Assembly (NCBI GenBank): GCA_902522465.1
Contig: CABYVV010000004.1
Location: 1-64,000, forward strand
Reading direction: 5' to 3'
DNA from: an uncultured Alphaproteobacteria bacterium
Lineage (GTDB): Bacteria > Pseudomonadota > Alphaproteobacteria > Methylaequorales > Methylaequoraceae
DNA length: 64,000 nt
The notes beneath the pieces are model-generated. The model was not told the origin of the DNA. It searched no databases and saw only the letters and a list, made by a program, of their open reading frames with translations. Shown piece after piece: positions 1 to 8,594 of this stretch. Position 1 is the first letter of the stretch; the number at the start of each line of letters is the position of its first letter. A program made the position numbers and the translations under genes.

Positions 1-2
1 GG

Positions 3-389
3 AAAATAACAGGAAAAAAAGATGTAGATATTGTTTTTGAACATCCTGGTGAATCTACTTTCCCAGTCTCTTGTTACTTAGTTAAAACGGGTGGAATGGT
101 TGTTATTTGCGCTGGAACATCTGGATATAATCTTTCAATGGATGCGAGATATGTTTGGATGAGACAAAAAAGAATTCAAGGAAGTCATTTTGCTAACTTG
201 TATCAGGCTAATCAAGCCAATGAGATGATGATAAATAAGCTAATAGATCCGTTAATGTCCGAATGTTTTGAATGGTCGAAAATTCCTCAGGCACATACTA
301 AAATGATGAATAACAAACATTTACCAGGTAATATGGCGGCATTAGTACAAGCAAAAAGAACTGGAATGAAATCACTTAATGATTTATAA
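3..389 (+). CDS. ccrA: Crotonyl-CoA carboxylase/reductase, C-terminal part (5' end outside window)
   Basis: The open frame runs in from the window edge and ends at 389, giving the last 128 residues. The stretches EHPGESTFPVSCYLVKTGGMVVICAGTSGY and YVWMRQKRIQGSHF are the kind of sequence seen at the C-terminus of crotonyl-CoA carboxylase/reductase, an MDR-superfamily enzyme. By family knowledge it reductively carboxylates crotonyl-CoA to ethylmalonyl-CoA with NADPH and CO2, the signature step of the ethylmalonyl-CoA pathway. The ORF track starts at an internal Met (96), but homologous sequence continues upstream of it. A methylsuccinyl-CoA dehydrogenase follows 41 bp downstream, which supports the call. 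Confidence 0.85.
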   Translation, partial: KITGKKDVDIVFEHPGESTFPVSCYLVKTGGMVVICAGTSGYNLSMDARYVWMRQKRIQGSHFANLYQANQANEMMINKLIDPLMSECFEWSKIPQAHTKMMNNKHLPGNMAALVQAKRTGMKSLNDL

Positions 390-430
390 ATAAACTTGAA
401 TATTTTTTAAATTAGATTAAATATTTAACA

Positions 431-2116
431 ATGGATAGTTCTGCAAATATAAATTCGGATGTAATTAATTTTAAACAGTTTCTTCTCGCTAATAAAAGCT
501 TGTATGCAGATATTTTGCAAAAACTAGAAACTATTTCGAATAAAGCTAATAATCATCTAAAATCCTTGCTCACAAAAGACAATCGAATAGACAATAATTT
601 ACTTGAGGTTAATCAATTTCAAACTCATGGTTACGCCTGGTTCGAAACTTACAGAATTGGTCTTAGAGAAACACTGAACTGGTTTATCAACTTAAGCGAG
701 TCAGGACAGGCCTCAGAAATTGATGCTTCAATAACCATTTTCGCGTTCTCCGAGTATTTACTTCAAATGAAAAATGGAATTATGATGAGTCAATCTGAAA
801 TCATCAGACCAAATGACCTTGGGATAAACGATGAGGATTTCAAATTTATTGAAGATCCATCGATTGCAGAGTTGTTAGAAACAGGTCTATCTGTGAAGAT
901 AAAAAATGTAATTGTAGACAGTTTGGACAAAGGTATCCACGCATCACTTGGTCTGAATGATGAAACCTTAGATATGATTCAAGACCAATTTAAAAAATTT
1001 ACAGAGGAAGAAATATTGCCACACGCAAACGAGTGGCATCTTAAGGACGATCTTATACCAGACGAAACACTTCAAAAAATGGCAGAGTTAGGAGTATTTA
1101 GCATTGCAATTCCTGAAAATTACGGCGGCTTGGGTATGGGGAAGGTTGCCATGTGTGTTGTCACAGAAGAATTATCTAGAGGCTTTCTTGCAGCAGGTTC
1201 TCTCGGAACTAGAGCTGAAATTGCAGGGGAATTAATTAGATTGGGTGGAACCGAAGAACAAAAACAAAAATATCTTCCTGAAATTGCATCAGGAAACCTT
1301 TTGACAACCGCAGTTTTCACTGAACCAAATACAGGCTCTGACTTAGGTAGTCTTTCTACTAGAGCCGTTTTAAAAGATGAAGATTACATAATTACTGGAA
1401 ATAAAACGTGGATTACACACGGCGCTAGGTCCGATTTAATGACCGTTCTTGCTCGAACAGATTCCGAACAAAAAGGTTACAAGGGTCTTAGCATGTTTTT
1501 AGTAGAAAAACCCAGAGGAACCGATGAAAACCCTTTTCCTATGGACGGTATGACTGGAAGCGAAATTGAGGTGCTAGGATATAGAGGTATGAAAGAGTAC
1601 GAAATTGGTCTAGATGATATTAGAGTTAGTAAAAAACAACTACTAGGAGAAGAAGAAGGTAAAGGATTTAAGCAATTAATGGAAACTTTTGAATCAGCCA
1701 GAATCCAGACAGCTGCAAGAGCGGTAGGAGTAGCACAGAATGCAATCGAACTTGCACTACAATACGCTAAAGATAGAAGCCAATTTGGAAAACAGATAAT
1801 AAAATTTCCAAGAATTTTTTCTAAGCTAGCCTGGATGGCAATGGAAACAACAGTAGCAAGACAACTAACTTTGTTTTCTGCCAGAGAGAAGGACAATGAT
1901 ATCAGATGTGACATTGAGGCTGGAATGGCTAAACTTCTTGCAGCAAGAGTAGCATGGAGTAATGCAGACAGTGCACTTCAAATACATGGAGGAAATGGAT
2001 ACGCATTAGAATACCCAATTAGTCGTGTGCTCTGTGATTCTAGGATTTTAAATATTTTCGAAGGTGCAGCTGAGATACAGGCCCAAATAGTTGTTAAAGG
2101 CCTCCTAACAAGATAA
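431..2116 (+). CDS. mcd: (2S)-Methylsuccinyl-CoA dehydrogenase (long acyl-CoA dehydrogenase)
   Basis: This is an acyl-CoA dehydrogenase of 561 residues with an extra N-terminal region of about 170 residues ahead of the catalytic fold. Recognisable family motifs are FTEPNTGSDLGS near residue 295, DRSQFGKQI near 450, QIHGGNGYALEYP near 517 and IFEGAAEIQ, where Glu544 aligns with the catalytic base of medium-chain enzymes. The long N-terminus and the position directly after ccr match methylsuccinyl-CoA dehydrogenase, which oxidises methylsuccinyl-CoA to mesaconyl-CoA in the ethylmalonyl-CoA pathway and passes electrons to ETF. Both ETF subunits lie 0.8 kb downstream on the same strand. A generic acyl-CoA dehydrogenase is the less likely alternative. 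Confidence 0.82.
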   Translation: MDSSANINSDVINFKQFLLANKSLYADILQKLETISNKANNHLKSLLTKDNRIDNNLLEVNQFQTHGYAWFETYRIGLRETLNWFINLSESGQASEIDASITIFAFSEYLLQMKNGIMMSQSEIIRPNDLGINDEDFKFIEDPSIAELLETGLSVKIKNVIVDSLDKGIHASLGLNDETLDMIQDQFKKFTEEEILPHANEWHLKDDLIPDETLQKMAELGVFSIAIPENYGGLGMGKVAMCVVTEELSRGFLAAGSLGTRAEIAGELIRLGGTEEQKQKYLPEIASGNLLTTAVFTEPNTGSDLGSLSTRAVLKDEDYIITGNKTWITHGARSDLMTVLARTDSEQKGYKGLSMFLVEKPRGTDENPFPMDGMTGSEIEVLGYRGMKEYEIGLDDIRVSKKQLLGEEEGKGFKQLMETFESARIQTAARAVGVAQNAIELALQYAKDRSQFGKQIIKFPRIFSKLAWMAMETTVARQLTLFSAREKDNDIRCDIEAGMAKLLAARVAWSNADSALQIHGGNGYALEYPISRVLCDSRILNIFEGAAEIQAQIVVKGLLTR

Positions 2117-2311
2117 ATGGATTTTATACTGAATTTTATAATCGTAGTTTGTTTAATAACCACATTCATAATCTTACTTATAGGATTGTTTCACACTGCA
2201 AAATCCGGTGAGGAAGAAAATAATAAAATAAATTTGTTTATGAGATATAGAGTTGCTATTCAGTTCGTAACTCTAATAATACTTACAGTAGCTCTATTTA
2301 TTAAATCCTAG
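2117..2311 (+). CDS. HIG1-domain / twin-transmembrane small membrane protein
   Basis: The protein has 64 residues with two hydrophobic helices (about 4-24 and 43-61) separated by a charged loop, SGEEENNKINLFMRYRVAIQF. The loop ending in RxRVxxQ followed by a second helix is typical of HIG1-type twin-transmembrane proteins. In alphaproteobacteria such genes are commonly found just before the cobalamin adenosyltransferase and etfBA, as here. Homologues are linked to respiratory-chain assembly, but its role is not established from this sequence. The ATG follows the mcd stop codon with no gap, so it is probably translationally coupled to mcd. Confidence 0.7.
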   Translation: MDFILNFIIVVCLITTFIILLIGLFHTAKSGEEENNKINLFMRYRVAIQFVTLIILTVALFIKS

Positions 2312-2320
2312 GTATTAGAC

Positions 2321-2869
2321 TTGGTTAAACTTGATAAAATTTATACTCGAGGAGGGGATAAAGGAAAAACAAGTTTAGGAGACGGCTCTAGGGTAGATAA
2401 GACCAGCCCGAGAATCCAAGCATACGGAGATGTAGACGAAGCAAATTCTTGCATAGGGATAGCAATAACATTTTCATCAAGTAAAATTAAAAAAGTTCTT
2501 TTAGAGGTTCAAAATGACTTATTTGATGTTGGTGCGGATTTATGTTTTCCTGCTGATGCAAAAAAACACGTAACTATTTCGAGTAATAGAATTACTTATT
2601 TGGAAAATCAAATAGACGGTATTAATAAAAATCTTAGTAATTTAAAATCTTTTATTTTACCTGGAGGTACAAAATCCTCATCATTTCTCCACCTTGCCCG
2701 ATCTTTAATAAGAAGGTCTGAAAGATCAATTGTTGAGTTAAATAAAAGTGAACCAGTTAATCCAAATATAATAATTTATATAAATAGACTATCAGATTTT
2801 CTTTTTGTTGCTGCAAGGTTTGAGAATAAAAAAGAAGGTGATATACTTTGGGTTCCAAATAAAAACTAA
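2321..2869 (+). CDS. Cob(I)alamin adenosyltransferase, PduO type
   Basis: The N-terminus KIYTRGGDKGKTSLGDGSRV and the C-terminal block LARSLIRRSERSIV...YINRLSDFLFVAAR are the conserved parts of PduO-type ATP:corrinoid adenosyltransferases. At 182 residues it has the usual length. The enzyme makes adenosylcobalamin, the cofactor of ethylmalonyl-CoA and methylmalonyl-CoA mutases, so its place in this cluster is metabolically sensible. The start is TTG: homologues begin with a few residues before KIYTR, and there is no ATG at the right place. It lies 9 bp after the HIG1-like gene and 14 bp before etfB. Confidence 0.87.
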   Translation: MVKLDKIYTRGGDKGKTSLGDGSRVDKTSPRIQAYGDVDEANSCIGIAITFSSSKIKKVLLEVQNDLFDVGADLCFPADAKKHVTISSNRITYLENQIDGINKNLSNLKSFILPGGTKSSSFLHLARSLIRRSERSIVELNKSEPVNPNIIIYINRLSDFLFVAARFENKKEGDILWVPNKN

Positions 2870-2883
2870 CCTAGGAATTAAGA

Positions 2884-3639
2884 ATGAAAGCATTAGTTTG
2901 TGTAAAAAGGGTTATTGACTACAACGTAAAAATAAGAGTCAAAACAGATAAATCAGGAGTTGAGACTGAAAATGTTAAAATGTCAATGAACCCATTTGAT
3001 GAAATTGCTGTTGAAGAAGCAGTAAGAATGAAAGAAAAAAGCCAAGTTAGTGAGATAATAGTCCTTTCTGTAGGTTCTGATAAGTCACAAGAAACAATAA
3101 GATCAGGTTTAGCAATGGGCGGTGATAGAGGGATTTTAATAAAAACAGAAAATGATCAGGTAGAACCACTAAATGTAGCAAAAATTATCAAGTATATTTG
3201 TGATAAGGAAAAGCCTGATCTTATTATTTTAGGCAAGCAAGCTATCGATGATGATTGCAATCAAACAGGACAAATGTTAGCTACTCTCTTAGGTATCCCC
3301 CAAGCTACTTTTGCTTCAGAATTGAAAAAAAATGAAGATAATACTATTGATGTAACACGAGAAGTTGACGGTGGGTTGGAGACAATAAGAGTTGGCATTC
3401 CTTGTGTTATTACAACTGACTTGAGGCTTAATGAACCAAGATATGCCTCTCTTCCTAATATTATGAAAGCTAAACAGAAAAAAATAGAATTGATTGAAAT
3501 TGATGAACTTGGTATCGATATTAAAAGAAGGTTAGAGATTTTAGAGGTAAATGAACCACCTGAAAGAAAGCCTGGAATAAAGGTAGAAAACGTAGAATCT
3601 CTAGTAGACAAACTTAAAAATGAGGCAAAGGTATTATGA
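2884..3639 (+). CDS. etfB: Electron transfer flavoprotein, beta subunit
   Basis: The protein has 251 residues and matches EtfB throughout: start [20 protein letters not shown], then [19 protein letters not shown], the nucleotide-binding stretch [19 protein letters not shown], and [13 protein letters not shown]. EtfB with EtfA accepts electrons from acyl-CoA dehydrogenases and hands them to ETF:quinone oxidoreductase. Here Mcd, upstream, is the obvious local donor. A purine-rich AGGAATTAAG precedes the ATG. The stop overlaps the etfA start by four bases, ATGA, which indicates translational coupling. Confidence 0.95.
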   Translation: MKALVCVKRVIDYNVKIRVKTDKSGVETENVKMSMNPFDEIAVEEAVRMKEKSQVSEIIVLSVGSDKSQETIRSGLAMGGDRGILIKTENDQVEPLNVAKIIKYICDKEKPDLIILGKQAIDDDCNQTGQMLATLLGIPQATFASELKKNEDNTIDVTREVDGGLETIRVGIPCVITTDLRLNEPRYASLPNIMKAKQKKIELIEIDELGIDIKRRLEILEVNEPPERKPGIKVENVESLVDKLKNEAKVL

Positions 3640-4571
3640 AAATATTAGTTGTAATAGAACATGACAATAAAAACATAAAGCAACCCAGTTTTTCTACAAT
3701 AACTGCAGCAAATGAAATAGATTCAAATGTAGAAGCCATTATCCTTGGAAAAGATTTAGATAAAACTCTAGACAGTCTCAAGAAATCTAATGGTCTAAAA
3801 AAAATATATGCAGTTGATAGTGAAATATTTGAAAATCCTATAGCTGAAAACTTAAGTTTAACAATATCCAAATTTATAGATGGGAAATCATTTACACATA
3901 TTCTTTCACCTTCAAGTACTTTTGGTAAAAATATGTCGCCAAAATTGTCGGCATTACTAGATGTTCAACAAATTTCGGATATTACAAAAGTAATAAACAA
4001 TGAAACTTTTGAAAGACCCATATATGCTGGAAATGCAATTGCAAAAGTCAAATCTAATGATCCAACTAAAGTTATTACTGTAAGATCTACATGCTTTGAA
4101 CCAGTCAAACTAGATTCAAATGTGGAAATTGAAAAACTTTCTTTAAATGTCGATAAAAATAGTTCTATTAATTTTGTGAAATATGACCAATCAAAATCTG
4201 ACAGACCAGAATTAACGAGTGCTAAGATAATCATATCAGGTGGAAGGGGAATGCAGAATGGAGATAATTTTAAGTTATTAGAAGGGATTGCCGACAAACT
4301 TGGTGCGGCTATGGGAGCAAGTAGGGCAGCAGTTGACGCTGGGTTTGTTCCCAACGATTGGCAAGTTGGTCAAACAGGTAAGATTGTAGCACCCGATTTG
4401 TACATAGCAGTGGGTATTTCTGGTGCAATACAACACATTGCAGGAATTAAAGATTCAAAATACATAGCTTGCATAAACAAGGATGAAGAGGCGCCAATAT
4501 TTAATTTTTCTGATTACGGTTTAGTTGGCGATTTATTTGATGTTTTACCAAAACTTGAAGAAAATTTATAG
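3636..4571 (+). CDS. etfA: Electron transfer flavoprotein, alpha subunit
   Basis: The protein has 311 residues. The C-terminal FAD-binding domain is clear: [76 protein letters not shown]. It forms the ETF heterodimer with EtfB and carries the FAD. In many alphaproteobacteria a 3-hydroxybutyryl-CoA dehydrogenase gene follows etfA; here it is absent. The etfA 3' end instead overlaps by six bases the 3' end of a thioredoxin-like gene on the opposite strand. This is the last gene of the cluster. Confidence 0.95.
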   Translation: MKILVVIEHDNKNIKQPSFSTITAANEIDSNVEAIILGKDLDKTLDSLKKSNGLKKIYAVDSEIFENPIAENLSLTISKFIDGKSFTHILSPSSTFGKNMSPKLSALLDVQQISDITKVINNETFERPIYAGNAIAKVKSNDPTKVITVRSTCFEPVKLDSNVEIEKLSLNVDKNSSINFVKYDQSKSDRPELTSAKIIISGGRGMQNGDNFKLLEGIADKLGAAMGASRAAVDAGFVPNDWQVGQTGKIVAPDLYIAVGISGAIQHIAGIKDSKYIACINKDEEAPIFNFSDYGLVGDLFDVLPKLEENL

Positions 4572-5066
4572 AAGGCTATTTAATTCATTAATAACCCTTT
4601 CATCAAGCCAATCTATATAGCCTTTAACTCTCGCAATTTCATTTAAATCTTTGTCAACTATCAGGGTGGTCGGCATTATTTTTACACCAAGTTTCTTTGT
4701 AATTTTAAGTTCATTATCAATGAAGATTAGAAAGTCTTCAAATTTATTTTTTTTTAAAAATTTAGGTATCATTTTTTTTGGGTTTGAATCAACCGAGATA
4801 AAAAAAACTTCAATCGAGTTTATATATTTCTTTCTTAATTTTATTAATTCAGGAATTTCTTTTATACATGGTGTACACCAGGTAGCCCAAAAATTTAGAA
4901 GAAAAATTTTCTTATCTTTGAATTTTTTAAATATATTTATTTGTTTCTCATTTAGAGTGTCAAGTTTAATAATATCGATTTTTTTAGGCGTATTATGTAA
5001 TAATAGTTGATTGTTCTCATACGAATAAGATAAGTTTGAGAATGAAATCAAATCAAGATTTCCCAT
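4566..5066 (-). CDS. TlpA/ResA-like thioredoxin-fold protein, missing its N-terminal export signal
   Basis: The thioredoxin fold carries the active site NFWATWCTPCIKEIP (Cys64, Cys67), a cis-Pro region GVKIMPTTLIVDKD and the ending ARVKGYIDWLDERVINEL. TlpA-type proteins are periplasmic thiol-disulfide oxidoreductases with an N-terminal signal or membrane anchor. This one starts MGNLDLISFSNLSYS and has no hydrophobic segment. A stop codon lies four codons upstream of the ATG, so no longer frame exists. The start falls exactly where a truncated alpha/beta-hydrolase gene begins on the other strand, which suggests both 5' ends were lost in one deletion. The frame is otherwise intact. Function in this form is uncertain. 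Confidence 0.7.
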   Translation of the reverse strand: MGNLDLISFSNLSYSYENNQLLLHNTPKKIDIIKLDTLNEKQINIFKKFKDKKIFLLNFWATWCTPCIKEIPELIKLRKKYINSIEVFFISVDSNPKKMIPKFLKKNKFEDFLIFIDNELKITKKLGVKIMPTTLIVDKDLNEIARVKGYIDWLDERVINELNSLL

Positions 5067-5250
5067 AAAAATTTTTCATGGAAAAAATGATGAAGTAATT
5101 GATGCAGAATATTCTATGAAAGCATTTGAGAGATTAAAAAAACTTGGCTTTGATATTGAGGTAAAGTTGCAAGATGGACTCGGACATGGAATTGATGAAA
5201 ATGGTCTAAATTACGGATTAAAATTTATAAAAAGTATAATAAAAGTTTAA
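5029..5250 (+). pseudogene. 3' remnant of an alpha/beta-hydrolase (phospholipase/carboxylesterase family)
   Basis: This stretch is not in the ORF track because no suitable start is left. Reading the + strand from just after an in-frame TAA at 5026 gives ...KIFHGKNDEVIDAEYSMKAFERLKKLGFDIEVKLQDGLGHGIDENGLNYGLKFI and a stop at 5248-5250. HGxxDEVI with the catalytic Asp and GLGHGID with the catalytic His are the C-terminal hallmarks of the carboxylesterase/phospholipase family. The nucleophile-serine half, GxSxG, is missing. The left end merges with the opposite-strand thioredoxin-like gene. I infer a dead remnant rather than a functional peptide. Confidence 0.75.
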
Positions 5251-5290
5251 ATTTGTCATATTTTCCCAATATTATACAATAAATAATATT

Positions 5291-5852
5291 ATGGTTTTAT
5301 CATCAAATAATTGTCCGGCATTAGTTCTTAACGCAGACTACCAGCCACTCAGCTATTATCCGTTGTCCACCTGGTCTTGGAAAAATGCTTTGAAGGCTGT
5401 TTTTTTTGGAACGTGTTAATGTTGTTTCTCAATACAACGAGGTGGTAAGGTCTCCATCAGTTACATTAAAATTACCAAGTGTGGTTTCATTAAAAGATTA
5501 CATTCCACTGCCAGAAAAAGCTGCTTTCACAAGATTTAATGTTTTTCTAAGAGATAAGTTTAGATGTCAGTACTGCTTAAAAAGTTTTAAAGTAGAAGAA
5601 CTTACCTTTGATCACGTAACCCCTAAATCTCGAGGAGGAAAAACAACTTGGGAAAACGTGGTAACAGCATGTAGAAAATGTAACACATACAAAGGCAATA
5701 AATCTCTAAAGAAGATAGGAATAAATCTAAAAGAAAGCCCCTACACTCCTAACAATTTCGAACTTAAAGAGATTGGTAGAATGTTTCCTCCAAACTTTTT
5801 ACATCAAAGTTGGAACGACTTTTTATATTGGGATTCAGAATTAGAACCATAA
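5291..5852 (+). pseudogene. HNH endonuclease gene with a one-base frameshift in a T8 run
   Basis: From ATG 5291 the reading is MVLSSNNCPALVLNADYQPLSYYPLSTWSWKNALKAVFF and then goes out of frame to a stop. In the next frame the protein resumes as ERVNVVSQYNEVVRSPSV and continues to 5852. The slip lies in the eight-T run at 5400-5407; removing one T gives a seamless ...KAVFLERVNVVS.... The C-terminal part carries an HNH domain, FRCQYCLKSFKVEELTFDHVTPKSRGGKTTWENVVTACRKCNTYKG, with two CxxC zinc pairs. It may be a sequencing or assembly error in a homopolymer, or a real frameshift. The ORF-track start at 5406 (TTG) is an artefact. It sits 3' to 3' against coq7. Confidence 0.82.
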
Positions 5853-6383
5853 CTAAATCTTTTTTGAAATTTCAATGGCTATTTTCGTCAAGTTTTTTGT
5901 TAAGGCTTTAAAAAGTCTAGGGTTAGTTTCATTGTTTTCATTATTAGATGTAATAGCAGATTTCTTATGAGTGTCTTCATCAGCTTGAAATTTTTTTATT
6001 TTCTTTAACATTGATCTTTCAATACCCTCTTTCTCTAAAAATTTAATCTGATCCTCATAATGCTCTACTATTACCTCTTCAACAGCCTCTGTACATGCAT
6101 TAACATACTTTTCTCCCATAAAAGAAGTTATAACACCAAGCAAATATCCACCATGATGCCAAATAGGACTCATTAAAGTTGGTCTTGTTCTTTTTTTTAT
6201 CATAGCGTCGTTAAAATATTCATAATGCTCGTATTCCTCTTCAATAATTTTTTTCAACTTAGCCTTGAGAGAATTTTTTCTTGAGAATTTAAGTTGCCCT
6301 GAATATATTCTTTGCGCACCATACTCACCTGCATGATTTACTCTAATGATTTCATCAATTTTTTTCTTAAATTTTTTTTGCAT
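5853..6383 (-). CDS. coq7: COQ7-type demethoxyubiquinone hydroxylase
   Basis: The protein has 176 residues and belongs to the COQ7 di-iron carboxylate family. Its N-terminus is IIRVNHAGEYGAQRIYSGQL, followed by EEEYEHYEYFNDAMIKKRTRPT and later EAVEEVIVEHYEDQI and DEDTHKKSA, which supply the Glu and His iron ligands. The enzyme carries out the last hydroxylation of the ubiquinone ring, at the membrane surface. It overlaps dsbB, just upstream on the same strand, by 17 bases, so the two are probably co-transcribed. Confidence 0.92.
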   Translation of the reverse strand: MQKKFKKKIDEIIRVNHAGEYGAQRIYSGQLKFSRKNSLKAKLKKIIEEEYEHYEYFNDAMIKKRTRPTLMSPIWHHGGYLLGVITSFMGEKYVNACTEAVEEVIVEHYEDQIKFLEKEGIERSMLKKIKKFQADEDTHKKSAITSNNENNETNPRLFKALTKNLTKIAIEISKKI

Positions 6384-6849
6384 TTTTAAGTAATATATTA
6401 GATGTAATAGAAATTAACAATATTGAAATAATCACATTGATATTAGCCAAGGAGAAACCTAATACTGTAAAAGAAATTTCGTCGCATTTTGTAATAGGTA
6501 CTGTTTCCAAAAAATTCCTGAGTTCATCAATATTATCAAATTCATTAATTTTTGAGGTGCAACCACCATCGTAGTTAATTATCTTACGTTCTACTAAACT
6601 GTGAAAGGAAGAAATTAAAAGATTAGTTAGAATACTTAATCCAGCAAGGTAGTAGAAAAAAACTTTTGGTTTAATAATGTAAGAGATTATAGAAAGCATA
6701 ATTAAAATAAAATAGGGAATACGTTGATATAGACATAACTTACAAGGTGGGTAGTTAAAAAAAAGTTCCATAATGTAGGCTGAAATAACAACTAAAATAG
6801 AAATCAAAAAAATGCTTAAAAAATAATTTTTAATAATATAATTGATCAT
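6367..6849 (-). CDS. dsbB: Disulfide bond formation protein DsbB family
   Basis: This 160-residue protein has four hydrophobic helices and two periplasmic cysteine pairs. The first pair is in NYPPCKLCLYQRIPYF, the CxxC that exchanges electrons with quinone. The second pair is formed by GGCTSKI and ITKCDE in the second periplasmic loop. By family it reoxidises DsbA and passes electrons to ubiquinone, so its coupling to coq7 is apt. The ATG at 6849 is the first start, and a short AT-rich gap separates it from the divergent FkbM-family gene. Confidence 0.88.
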   Translation of the reverse strand: MINYIIKNYFLSIFLISILVVISAYIMELFFNYPPCKLCLYQRIPYFILIMLSIISYIIKPKVFFYYLAGLSILTNLLISSFHSLVERKIINYDGGCTSKINEFDNIDELRNFLETVPITKCDEISFTVLGFSLANINVIISILLISITSNILLKNAKKI

Positions 6850-6930
6850 ATATGTTTAGCTAAAAGTTTAATTACTTATTATTTTATAATATCTTGATTA
6901 ACTTCATTAAATAAATTGTACAATCATATA

Positions 6931-7650
6931 ATGATAAAAAATTTTAAAGAAAAATATATAAAAAGTTTATTTTTCTATCAGATTTATCGGTATTTTAAAT
7001 ATAAATTTAGATTTTTTAAATCTTATGGTGCAACTGGCGAAGACGTACTAATAAATAAAATTTTCAGAAAAAATAATGGTTTTTATGTTGATGTTGGAGC
7101 GTTACATCCAATTAACGGATCATTGACTTACAATCTTTATAAAAGGGGTTGGATCGGAATAAATTTTGATATGTTAGATGAAAATATTAAGTTACTTAAA
7201 TTTTTTAGAAAAAATGACCAATCAATAAATATTGCAATTTCTTCGAGTGTAGGTAAGGTGAATTCATATATATTTCATCCAGGTTCAGGACTAAACACAT
7301 TAGAAAAAAAATGGGCAGACAAGTGGGCTTTAAACCTTAAAAAAGATTACTTTACTAGGAAAGTAGAAAAAACGACACTTACCAAGATCTTAAACAATCT
7401 TAAAGTTGACAATCATTTTGATCTTCTTAATATCGATGTTGAAGGCCATGAATTCGAAGTACTGAGTGGCTTAGATCTTAAAAAATTTAGACCAAAAATA
7501 ATTACTGTCGAGATTCATGTAGAAAAAACAAAAGAAATTTTTTCAACAACTGTTTTTAAGTATTTAACAAAAAATAATTATGAACTTATTTCACATTATT
7601 TTCATACATCATTTTTTAAGGCGAAAGAATTTATCATTACAGATATTTAG
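6931..7650 (+). CDS. FkbM-family methyltransferase
   Basis: The central part matches the FkbM fold: GEDVLINKIFRKNNGFYVDVGALHPINGSLTYNLYKRGWIGINFDMLDENI for SAM binding, and later LLNIDVEGHEFEVLSGLDLKKFRPKIITVEIH. Such enzymes usually O-methylate sugars in surface glycans. I prefer ATG 6931 (MIKNFKEKY) to the TTG at 6916 used in the ORF track, because it is a stronger codon and loses no conserved sequence. It is the first gene of the glycan region. The acceptor sugar cannot be told from sequence. Confidence 0.85.
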   Translation: MIKNFKEKYIKSLFFYQIYRYFKYKFRFFKSYGATGEDVLINKIFRKNNGFYVDVGALHPINGSLTYNLYKRGWIGINFDMLDENIKLLKFFRKNDQSINIAISSSVGKVNSYIFHPGSGLNTLEKKWADKWALNLKKDYFTRKVEKTTLTKILNNLKVDNHFDLLNIDVEGHEFEVLSGLDLKKFRPKIITVEIHVEKTKEIFSTTVFKYLTKNNYELISHYFHTSFFKAKEFIITDI

Positions 7651-7663
7651 AAATAAATTTTAT

Positions 7664-8539
7664 TTATCTTAAATTTTCCCAAATTTTTATGTGCTCTTTA
7701 GCATAATTACTCCAGGTCAATTTGTTGTTAATTTCAATAAATTTTTTCTTTTCTTTAATTATTGTTTCCAATGTGGACTTGAAATTACTTAAGTCTTTTT
7801 TAAGTTTAAAAGTAATAAACTTTTTTAAGTCTTTTTGAAAGCCCTGTGGAATCATAATAGTTTTTACACCGAGCTGTAACGCATCCAAAAAACTCATTGA
7901 ACCCTCATCGTTACCTAAATATATCAAGTAATCTATTTGATTCATGATCTTGATGTATCGCCAACGTAAAAAGTATTTCTGATATTGCACTTCATATCCC
8001 ATTTGCTTTAGGTTGAGTACGTAAGAATTCCAACCTTTTCCGATAATTGAAATTTTTACTAATTCTTTTGGTAATCTTTGGATAGTATTGCAAAAAATTT
8101 TTTGTGACTTTCTTCCATCGTTGTAAAGGTTAGTAAAAAACCCGAAATTAATTTTTTTTACCTTCAAGTCATTATCACTTGGTGGTAAAACAAAAAAAAT
8201 TTTTTTTAAACCTAAAGATTTTGATTTTATGAAATTCATATGATCCTTTGAAAAAGCAATTCCTGCATCCATATATTTTGAAACGCTTCTTACTTTATTA
8301 AATCTAATTTCATCATTTACATGTGTAAGCATTGTAGTGTTGGTAGTATTTAAACAGTAAGAATTTTTGGAATCTTTTTGAAATAAAAAAATTATGTAGT
8401 GATTTACATCGACATTTTTCTTTGGTTTTTTACTAATTGAAACGTCATGTCCTAATTTTCTTAGGTTTAAAGCCAATCTCTTTGCAAACTTTGAAAGAAT
8501 CCAACGATCCTTGTCTAAATTAATAATATTAATTCTCAT
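7664..8539 (-). CDS. Glycosyltransferase, GT4/GT-B like
   Basis: The layout resembles GT-B transferases. The N-terminal half contains FAKRLALNLRKLGHDVSISKK. The C-terminal half begins with FGFFTNLYNDGRKSQKIF and ISIIGKGWN, and carries DYLIYLGNDEGSMSFLDALQLGVKTIMIPQGF, a variant of the donor-binding E-x7-E region. Its length of 291 residues is short for GT4. Donor and acceptor are unknown. It is transcribed opposite to its neighbours and is separated from the aminotransferase gene by a 55-bp divergent spacer. Confidence 0.65.
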   Translation of the reverse strand: MRINIINLDKDRWILSKFAKRLALNLRKLGHDVSISKKPKKNVDVNHYIIFLFQKDSKNSYCLNTTNTTMLTHVNDEIRFNKVRSVSKYMDAGIAFSKDHMNFIKSKSLGLKKIFFVLPPSDNDLKVKKINFGFFTNLYNDGRKSQKIFCNTIQRLPKELVKISIIGKGWNSYVLNLKQMGYEVQYQKYFLRWRYIKIMNQIDYLIYLGNDEGSMSFLDALQLGVKTIMIPQGFQKDLKKFITFKLKKDLSNFKSTLETIIKEKKKFIEINNKLTWSNYAKEHIKIWENLR

Positions 8540-8594
8540 TTTGAAAATTCTTTTGTATAAATGTATTTTGTACCAAAGAATTTAAAACTGAGAA

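Noticed and set aside
1120-1914. Antisense ORFs inside mcd (and similar shadows in gltB, acnA, etf and permease genes)
   Set aside because: They mirror strongly coding frames on the other strand and have no recognisable domains or ribosome sites.
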